Source: Bdellovibrionaceae bacterium UBA5009
Lineage (GTDB): Bacteria; Bdellovibrionota; Bdellovibrionia; Bdellovibrionales; Bdellovibrionaceae
Assembly (NCBI GenBank): GCA_002396665.1
Contig: DGYJ01000070.1
Location: 36,754-55,596 of the forward strand
DNA: 18,843 nt
Reading direction: 5' to 3'
The notes under the pieces were generated by a model. That model worked only from the letters and a program-made list of their open reading frames with translations. It was not told the origin of the DNA and searched no databases. Both the position numbers and the translations under genes were made by a program. Within the stretch, counting starts at the first letter, position 1; each line of letters starts with the position of its first letter. Of the stretch, positions 13,948-18,843 are shown piece by piece.

Positions 13948-15129
13948 ATGAAAGTTGAAACATCATTGAGCTCGACATCTTGGATTGACCCGGCGGCCTA
14001 CAACATCGTCGACCGTTTACAAAAGAACGGATTCGAAACCTATTTGGTTGGCGGATCGATCCGCGATTGGTTGGCAGGGATTCCACCGAAAGATTTTGAT
14101 ATCGCGACCAATGCCTTGCCAGAGCAAGTCCGTCGTAAAATCCCCCAAAGCTATGTGATTGGCCGACGATTCAAACTTGTCCTGGTTCGCCGTGGGGATC
14201 AGCAATACGAAGTGGCCACCTTTCGCCGCAGTAGCACCACCGAAGATCTTGAGGCCGAAAATCCAATTCTAGGCGACAATTTTTTTGGAACCTGTGAAGA
14301 CGATGCCTTTCGCCGTGATTTTACTCTGAACTCACTTTTTGCAGATCCCATCAAAAAACGAATCATCGACTACTGTGGTGGCCTTGAAGATATCAAAAAT
14401 TGTATCGTGCGCGTGATTGGCGACCCTGAAACTCGCTTTCGTGAAGATTCCATACGCATGCTTCGGGCTTTGCGCTTGGCTCACAAATTAAGCTTTAGCT
14501 TAGAAGAAAAATTGCGCGCAGCCATTCCTGTTTGCGCAGAAGAATTAACAAAACGTGCCCTGCCCCGTCGCCGCGAAGAGTATTTAAAAATTCTAAAGCT
14601 TCATGATGGTCATTTGGTTTGGCGCGAAATGCACGACTGCGGAATTTTAAAATACACAGTGCCCGCTTTAGAAGAAATTTATTTAGATGAAGAAAAAGCA
14701 AGTATTTTTGAATTCCATCTGATTCGTCTTTTTGAAAATTATAAACCGGAAACTCCGGCAGAATATTTTTCGATGTTGATGTTCAGCTATTTGCAGGCGG
14801 CCTATTTAGAAAAAATGCCATCCACTGAAAAAATAGAGCAGGATGAAAAATTCATTGCCTTCATTAAAGATCAATTGGGTGTTTTTAAATTAGAATTTGC
14901 TTATTTTCTAAAAGTTCTGCAGGTCAAAAATTCCATGAGCCGAATTGAACTTTACATTCGCCGTGGCGAACGCCGCCAGCGGGCCAGCATGGCCCACGAA
15001 CACTGGCCCCTTGCGATTAATTTGGCAAGAATTGATCAAAGCTTTTCATTTCGCGATATTTGTTTTTGGCATACAGAGTTTTTACGCTTCAACAGCCAAT
15101 TGCGAATTCCGGCAGCACCGGGCTTGTAA
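13948..15129 (+). CDS. pcnB: Poly(A) polymerase / tRNA nucleotidyltransferase family protein
   Basis: A 393-residue class II nucleotidyltransferase. The head domain has VGGSIRDWLAG (34-44), the metal-binding DFD (49-51), IGRRFKLVLVRRG, EVATFR, RRDFTLNSLF (122-131) and RFREDSIRMLRALRLA. The IGRRF...V...EVATFR arrangement and the length favour the poly(A) polymerase (PcnB) branch over the CCA-adding branch, though sequence alone does not reliably separate them. Poly(A) tailing marks RNAs for decay, which fits the helicase encoded 0.9 kb away on the other strand. The C-terminal part (after about 230) is helical and less conserved. It is convergent with the small exported-protein gene, leaving 42 AT-rich bases between them. 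Confidence 0.9.
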   Translation: MKVETSLSSTSWIDPAAYNIVDRLQKNGFETYLVGGSIRDWLAGIPPKDFDIATNALPEQVRRKIPQSYVIGRRFKLVLVRRGDQQYEVATFRRSSTTEDLEAENPILGDNFFGTCEDDAFRRDFTLNSLFADPIKKRIIDYCGGLEDIKNCIVRVIGDPETRFREDSIRMLRALRLAHKLSFSLEEKLRAAIPVCAEELTKRALPRRREEYLKILKLHDGHLVWREMHDCGILKYTVPALEEIYLDEEKASIFEFHLIRLFENYKPETPAEYFSMLMFSYLQAAYLEKMPSTEKIEQDEKFIAFIKDQLGVFKLEFAYFLKVLQVKNSMSRIELYIRRGERRQRASMAHEHWPLAINLARIDQSFSFRDICFWHTEFLRFNSQLRIPAAPGL

Positions 15130-15171
15130 TTCACTTTTATACTTTTTTAGACAACAACTTAATTTGGACAG

Positions 15172-15657
15172 CTACTTAATATGGATACAGGACAATAAAA
15201 CACTTTGTCCTTTGTAGATGATGGCCGTGTAGCTACCGTCTTGCTCTTGATACATTTGCAGTTTTTCATTGGTATTGATACGTCTCATGTTGCGGTTGTA
15301 ATGGGTTGAAAAGAAGGTTTCGCTTTGATTTGCTGAAATTGTGTTTTGATAATCCTTCGCGCGAAAAACACGTGGTTTCATCATGGCGGAAGACTTAATC
15401 ATAATATTATAATTTTTTGAAAACCCATCTGAACGCCCCACTGTTGCAAGCAATTCACATGTTGCATTTCTTCGACTGCCAACGGCCACTTGCCCACTCA
15501 TTTTGAGTTTCCCAGTCGAAGACAGTCGGGTTGCAAGTTGAGCAGAGTCAGAACTTGATGACTGATTAATATCAGCAAAGGCCGAGTCTGAAAAAGCCAT
15601 GGCTACCGCAGTTCCAAACACAAAAAGGGCGAAGAGTTGTAAACCTTTTTTCATCAT
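15172..15657 (-). CDS. Small exported protein of unknown function
   Basis: A 161-residue protein that I do not recognise. Residues 1-28 are a clear signal peptide (MMKKG, hydrophobic core, SAFA|D). The mature part starts with a Ser-rich stretch, then a probable beta-rich domain with two Cys (C67 and C157) that could bridge the first and last strands. Near the end is LQMYQEQDGSYTAIIYKGQSVLLSCIHIK in two short halves, typical of paired strands. The start is supported by AGAGG 5 bases upstream of the first ATG. It diverges from the beta-amylase gene over 245 bases with shared operator-like sites, so the two may respond to the same signal. It could be a periplasmic or extracellular binding protein or inhibitor; no function is claimed. 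Confidence 0.75.
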   Translation of the reverse strand: MMKKGLQLFALFVFGTAVAMAFSDSAFADINQSSSSDSAQLATRLSSTGKLKMSGQVAVGSRRNATCELLATVGRSDGFSKNYNIMIKSSAMMKPRVFRAKDYQNTISANQSETFFSTHYNRNMRRINTNEKLQMYQEQDGSYTAIIYKGQSVLLSCIHIK

Positions 15658-15677
15658 AAAAACCTCTGTTCTATCTC

Positions 15678-15726
15678 ATGTCCTGTCTAACTTATGTCCT
15701 GTCTAAAAAGCAGACAGTGGCTGTCT
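15678..15726. repeat. Tandem 13-base direct repeats and CTGTCT inverted repeat upstream of the small exported-protein gene
   Basis: ATGTCCTGTCTAA occurs at 15678-15690 and again at 15694-15706, a 16-base spacing. Close by, AGACAG (15712-15717), TGG and CTGTCT (15721-15726) form a perfect inverted repeat of the same CTGTCT core. Four copies of one hexamer within 49 bases, just upstream of the exported-protein SD, look like a regulator binding array or an element of the mRNA leader. Confidence 0.5.
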
Positions 15727-15734
15727 TTTGTCAC

Positions 15735-15748
15735 TGAAAACGCTTCCA
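15735..15748 (+). promoter_or_regulatory. LacI/CcpA-type operator (cre-like) match
   Basis: TGAAAACGCTTCCA fits the LacI-family operator pattern TGNAANCGNTTNCA at all fixed positions, with the central CG dyad. It overlaps CTGAAA (15734-15739), which with an 18-base spacer leads to TACGAT (15758-15763), a possible beta-amylase promoter. LacI-family repressors often control maltodextrin and starch genes, so a sugar-responsive repressor site is a reasonable reading. The regulator gene is not in this window. Confidence 0.45.
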
Positions 15749-15770
15749 AGAAATCCCTACGATAAGCCCA

Positions 15771-15788
15771 AATGTAATAGATTACATT
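15771..15788. promoter_or_regulatory. Perfect 18-base palindrome, probable operator
   Basis: AATGTAAT (15771-15778), AG and ATTACATT (15781-15788) form an exact inverted repeat. It sits at the expected transcription start of the candidate beta-amylase promoter at 15734-15763 and between the divergent genes. The two-base centre and AT-rich arms suit a dimeric helix-turn-helix regulator better than an RNA hairpin. Confidence 0.45.
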
Positions 15789-15859
15789 CTGTGCCCATCA
15801 AGTCCTTCCCCTTCGTTTTCAATTCAATATTGTTGGATTTCATTGCGAAATTTGCGCCG

Positions 15860-15893
15860 AAAAAGCCCTGCTTCTTGCCTGCTTTTTGCAGGC
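15860..15893 (+). promoter_or_regulatory. Two mutually exclusive hairpins covering the beta-amylase SD
   Basis: Hairpin B pairs GCCTGC (15877-15882) with GCAGGC (15888-15893) around TTTTT. Its right arm contains the only SD-like bases (GCAGG) before the ATG at 15903. Hairpin A pairs AAAAAGC (15860-15866) with GCTTTTT (15881-15887) and uses bases needed by B. Only one can form at a time, so the leader could switch between SD hidden and SD open. Confidence 0.4.
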
Positions 15894-15902
15894 TAAAACA
15901 AA

Positions 15903-17462
15903 ATGCGTTCAAATATGATTAAAGGAACTCTTCAAGTTTTACTGATGATCTTTGGGTTAACAAGTAGTCCCCAAGGCTTTGCCACTTCAGTCAACGTCAT
16001 GGCGCCTTTGTTAATTGGTGATCCCTTCCATCCCGAAGACATAAAAAATCAGCAAGCTTGGCAAGATTACGAATACCAATTGGATCAACTGAAGTCCGCT
16101 GGCGTCGAAGGCATTTCGACAGATATTTGGTGGGGACTTGTCGAAGGCGAAAAGCCTGGCCAATACAACTGGAGTTACTATCATAAACTGGCCAACACAA
16201 TTCGAAGAAAAAATTTAAAGTGGATACCCATTTTATCTTTTCACCAATTAGGTTCAGCAAATTCTAACGGAGGGAATATTGGTGACGAAGGATATATGCC
16301 ATTACCAAAATGGGTTTGGAACAGATACGAGATCCCGCAACAAAATCTAAATCAGAACGACAAACCAGCAACTCATCAAATGTTACATTATGAATCAGCA
16401 GATGATCTTAAATTTAAAAGCGAACAAGGAAATCTGTCTGTGGAATCAATTTCTGTGTGGGCCACAGATCTATTTTTGCCCGACTACAAAAGATTCATGT
16501 CAGAATTCGCAATCCAATTCGCAGAACACGCCAAAAATATCAGTGAAATTAACATTTCATTGGGCCCCGCTGGCGAACTTCGTTATCCTAGTTACAATGG
16601 CCACGATCAAGGTTCTGGTTATCCCTCGCGCGGGTCACTACAAGCCTACTCCAATCCTGCCATTCAATCCTTTCAAAAGTTTGTTTTAAAAAAATATAAA
16701 ACGATTGAGGCTCTGAATAAGTCGTGGCGATTTCAATTGGCTAGCTTTGCTGATGTATTTCCGCCCAACCCTCAGCTATTAAAAAATCGTTTTTGGGAAA
16801 ATCAAGAGCAGTACTCAAATTACGGCAAAGACTTTTTTGACTGGTATAACTTATCACTTTCATTGCATGGAAGGAAAATTTTAAATCTGGCGGCTGCTGT
16901 TTTTGAAGAGACAAAAATGGCTTCGGCCTCCTTAGGTGCGAAAATTCCTGGCGTGCATTGGCGCATTGGAACAGACCGTGCTGCTGAATTGGCCGCAGGA
17001 CTTGTTCGCACTTCAGAAATAAGTGGCTCGACGTCATCATTGAGAAATTTAGAAACTTTAAATAGCCTACAGCATTTCGGGTATCAAGGATTACTCCATA
17101 CTTTTAAACCAAGGTTCGGTAAAATGGACTTTACTCTACACTTTACTGCATTAGAGATGAGTGATGGCGATGATGGTATTTGGTCCAATAAACCGAAAAC
17201 GCTTGTGCAAAACATTTCAGACTTGGCCCACGCACAAGGATTAAGAATTAAAGGTGAAAATGCTTTAGACTTCAAACTTTCAAATTCAGAAGCATGGTCG
17301 AATATGACCGATGCAGTTTTAAATCACGGCTATTCGGGGCTGACCTTTTTAAGGTCAAATAAAATAGTTGGTGATGATTATCGATTGCAAAACTTAAAAC
17401 AGTTCATTACGACAACAAACACTAATCTCAATAACAAAAATCAGTGCCTGCGTCTTTTTTAA
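15903..17462 (+). CDS. Secreted beta-amylase, glycoside hydrolase family 14
   Basis: A 519-residue protein with a signal peptide (cleavage about residue 28, GFATS). GH14 landmarks are all present: STDIWWGLVEGEKPGQYNW (72-90) with Asp74; SFHQ with His114 followed by GGNIGD (123-128, the mobile loop); the catalytic acid Glu225 in GPAGELRYPSY; AKIPGVHWR (Lys347); LHFTALEM (the inner loop, Thr415); and the catalytic base Glu452 in GENAL. It should release beta-maltose from non-reducing ends of starch or glycogen outside the cytoplasm. Five or six extra residues (SANSN) sit between HQ and GGN. No starch-binding domain follows the barrel. GH14 is best known from plants and Bacillus-type bacteria, so this context is uncommon. 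Met5 is an alternative start without better SD support. Confidence 0.93.
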   Translation: MRSNMIKGTLQVLLMIFGLTSSPQGFATSVNVMAPLLIGDPFHPEDIKNQQAWQDYEYQLDQLKSAGVEGISTDIWWGLVEGEKPGQYNWSYYHKLANTIRRKNLKWIPILSFHQLGSANSNGGNIGDEGYMPLPKWVWNRYEIPQQNLNQNDKPATHQMLHYESADDLKFKSEQGNLSVESISVWATDLFLPDYKRFMSEFAIQFAEHAKNISEINISLGPAGELRYPSYNGHDQGSGYPSRGSLQAYSNPAIQSFQKFVLKKYKTIEALNKSWRFQLASFADVFPPNPQLLKNRFWENQEQYSNYGKDFFDWYNLSLSLHGRKILNLAAAVFEETKMASASLGAKIPGVHWRIGTDRAAELAAGLVRTSEISGSTSSLRNLETLNSLQHFGYQGLLHTFKPRFGKMDFTLHFTALEMSDGDDGIWSNKPKTLVQNISDLAHAQGLRIKGENALDFKLSNSEAWSNMTDAVLNHGYSGLTFLRSNKIVGDDYRLQNLKQFITTTNTNLNNKNQCLRLF

Positions 17463-17480
17463 TCACACAAGAGCAATAGT

Positions 17481-17577
17481 CCCCCCCCCTCAGAAACTGT
17501 ACAACCTAGAAGTTGAGTGGTTTCTGAGGAGCAAATTATGCGGCAACTTTATTGATCGCTACGCCGTGACTCCTCAG
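17481..17577. repeat. C9 tract and nested inverted repeats between convergent genes
   Basis: Nine consecutive C (17481-17489) lead into CCTCAGAAAC (17488-17497), whose exact reverse complement is at 17520-17529; inside that loop CAAC and GTTG can also pair. The second arm, extended to CTGAGGAG (17524-17531), also pairs with CTCCTCAG (17570-17577), with an inner CGGC/GCCG stem. The two long pairings exclude each other. No U-tract follows on either strand, so this is not an ordinary terminator. A GAGGAG SD and ATG at 17538 open a frame of only five codons. It may be a decayed mobile-element end, a small repeat element or a structured RNA. Confidence 0.45.
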
Positions 17578-17591
17578 CAAAGGAAAAGCAA

Positions 17592-18843
17592 TCAGATAAG
17601 CTCGATGGCAGAACGAACAATGCTTTCACTGTCCAAGCTATGCTTGCGGTACAGGTCGATGGCATTGTAAGCACTTTGGCCAAATTCCCCTTTAACACCC
17701 AGGGATTTCATTTTAAAAACAACCCCATCACCCATCAACTGATGACAAAGCAAAGATCCCATACCACCAATAACCTGGTGGTCATCCACTGTTAACAAGC
17801 GACCACCTGTTTGTAGAAGATGTTTTTTGAAGGGAACAAGATCCGTTTTATTCATACACACAGGATCAATAACCACCGAAGGAATTCCACGGGAAACTAA
17901 AACATCGTGGGCCAGAATTGCTTCTGGAAGCATCGAGCCCGTCGCCGCAATCACAAGCCCCTTCATAGCGGCCGATGGGCCCGCTACAGAAACAGAATTT
18001 CTGATCACTTGCGAAGAATTCAAATCATATTTTGTTTCAACAGGAACATAGTTCGCAGGAAAGTTTTCACGCCCCAAAAAGAAAACGTAGGACGAAGGAA
18101 CTTTTCCAGCATTGCGATCAGCTGCTTGTTTTTGTAAAGCCTGAAGCACCAAGGCGTCAGCTTGATCCTTGCAGCTCAATTGATAAGTTAAAACATGGGG
18201 GATTGAAGACAACATCGCCAAATAACTCAAGGCTTGGTGGGAAGCCCCATCTGCCGCATCTTGAAAACCTGTGTGCGAGAAAATACAAATCATTGGTGAT
18301 TCTGACAGAGCTGCCATTGTTAAAGGCAAGGCCCCCTTTGTTACACCGAATTGTGCAAAAGTATCAACCACTGGTAAATAACCCATTTTCGAAAATCCCG
18401 CGGCCACAGAAATCATATTGCTTTCCGCAACACCCACATCAAATGAAGCCTGGGGAAATTCTTTTCGAAAGTCTGCCACACCTGTCGAGCCTGGCAAATC
18501 AGATGTAACAGAAATCACCGGCAAACCTGCCTTGTAGGCCTTTGACATGGCCGATGAGACTCCCTTTTGAATTTTTTCGCCAGCCTCGCCAGAGCCCTTT
18601 TTTTTGGATTCTTCAATTTCAATCATTTCTTGAATCCAAGCATTAAACTCTTCGGGATATTTTTCACCGGAATAAATTTCAGATAAAAATTCTTTTAATT
18701 CGCTGGCTTTTTTCAAAGGGAAGCCGTGGCCACCTGAAGAAGAATCGGCTGTTTTCTTGGTTCCAATTCCTTTCACAGTTTTTGCCCACACACAAACTGG
18801 TTTTTGTGGATTGGCCTGGGCTTTTTCCACAGCTTTTTCAATG
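17592..18843 (-). CDS. tkt: Transketolase, C-terminal part (5' end beyond window)
   Basis: The frame is open to the right edge: upstream of an internal GTG at 18830 it continues as IEKA, so the real start lies outside. The visible roughly 416 residues begin at the end of the thiamine-diphosphate domain (VCVWAKTVKGIGTKKTADSS, then GGHGFPLK). They continue with the pyrimidine-binding domain, where VGVAESNM holds the conserved Glu that activates the cofactor and DTFAQFGVTKG and DGASHQAL are family blocks. The C-terminal domain (VIAATGSMLPEAILAHDVL, VDDHQVIGGMGSLL) follows. It exchanges two-carbon units in the pentose phosphate pathway in the cytoplasm. It could be a DXS- or split-type relative, but the linked order of domains fits transketolase. 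It converges on the beta-amylase gene across 129 bases. Confidence 0.9.
   Translation of the reverse strand, partial: IEKAVEKAQANPQKPVCVWAKTVKGIGTKKTADSSSGGHGFPLKKASELKEFLSEIYSGEKYPEEFNAWIQEMIEIEESKKKGSGEAGEKIQKGVSSAMSKAYKAGLPVISVTSDLPGSTGVADFRKEFPQASFDVGVAESNMISVAAGFSKMGYLPVVDTFAQFGVTKGALPLTMAALSESPMICIFSHTGFQDAADGASHQALSYLAMLSSIPHVLTYQLSCKDQADALVLQALQKQAADRNAGKVPSSYVFFLGRENFPANYVPVETKYDLNSSQVIRNSVSVAGPSAAMKGLVIAATGSMLPEAILAHDVLVSRGIPSVVIDPVCMNKTDLVPFKKHLLQTGGRLLTVDDHQVIGGMGSLLCHQLMGDGVVFKMKSLGVKGEFGQSAYNAIDLYRKHSLDSESIVRSAIELI

Noticed and set aside
15757..15843. A 28-codon minus-strand ORF between the small exported protein and beta-amylase.
   Set aside because: No SD, no terminator, and it crosses the two operator-like sites, so chance is the simplest explanation.
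15728..15922. A 64-codon plus-strand ORF running into the beta-amylase start.
   Set aside because: No SD, and it covers operator-like and hairpin sequences. The beta-amylase signal peptide starts cleanly at 15903.

Overview
The window reads as chromosomal DNA of a free-living or predatory Gram-negative bacterium, most likely a member of the Bdellovibrionota. This is an inference from overall protein style, the mix of envelope and secreted genes, an NtrC-type sigma-54 activator, and the moderately AT-leaning composition. There is no ribosomal or ribosomal-protein marker to settle it. No rRNA, tRNA, CRISPR array, prophage or intact insertion sequence was seen. Both ends cut genes: glmS at the left and a transketolase at the right.

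Layout. (1) 1-1478, minus strand: glmU then glmS, a tight pair for UDP-GlcNAc synthesis. (2) 1523-5582, plus strand: a HAD-like hydrolase overlapping a large sensor histidine kinase, followed by a sigma-54 response regulator. The kinase has a normal phospho-acceptor H-box but an ATPase domain that has lost its N-, G1- and G2-box residues, so it looks like a pseudokinase. (3) 5583-5962: a region that at first looks empty. On the minus strand it holds a 33-codon ORF with a perfect Shine-Dalgarno (SD) sequence buried in a hairpin, a structured leader and its own intrinsic terminator. On the plus strand it holds a promoter-like sequence and a hairpin that would give a short antisense RNA over the SD and start codon. 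This resembles a type I toxin-antitoxin module or another antisense-controlled small membrane peptide, and it is the best candidate here for an undescribed system. (4) 5963-6952, minus strand: an agmatinase-family ureohydrolase with its own promoter and terminator. (5) 7014-11208, plus strand: mutY, a TolB-like lipoprotein, a small exported protein and an S13 DD-peptidase. The first three are joined by ATGA overlaps.

(6) 11262-13901, minus strand: a YbfF-like esterase and a DEAD-box RNA helicase with an arginine-rich tail. They diverge from pcnB (13948-15129, plus strand), so two RNA-metabolism genes sit close together. (7) 15172-17462: a small exported protein of unknown function diverging from a secreted GH14 beta-amylase. 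Their shared 245-base intergenic region holds tandem repeats, a LacI/CcpA-type operator match, a perfect 18-base palindrome and two mutually exclusive hairpins next to the beta-amylase SD. (8) 17463-17591: nested inverted repeats beside a run of nine C. (9) 17592 to the right edge, minus strand: transketolase.

The themes are cell-wall precursor supply and peptidoglycan editing (glmU, glmS, S13 peptidase), RNA turnover (helicase, PcnB), and use of extracellular alpha-glucan feeding central carbon metabolism (beta-amylase, transketolase). The two-component pair has no target that can be named from this window.
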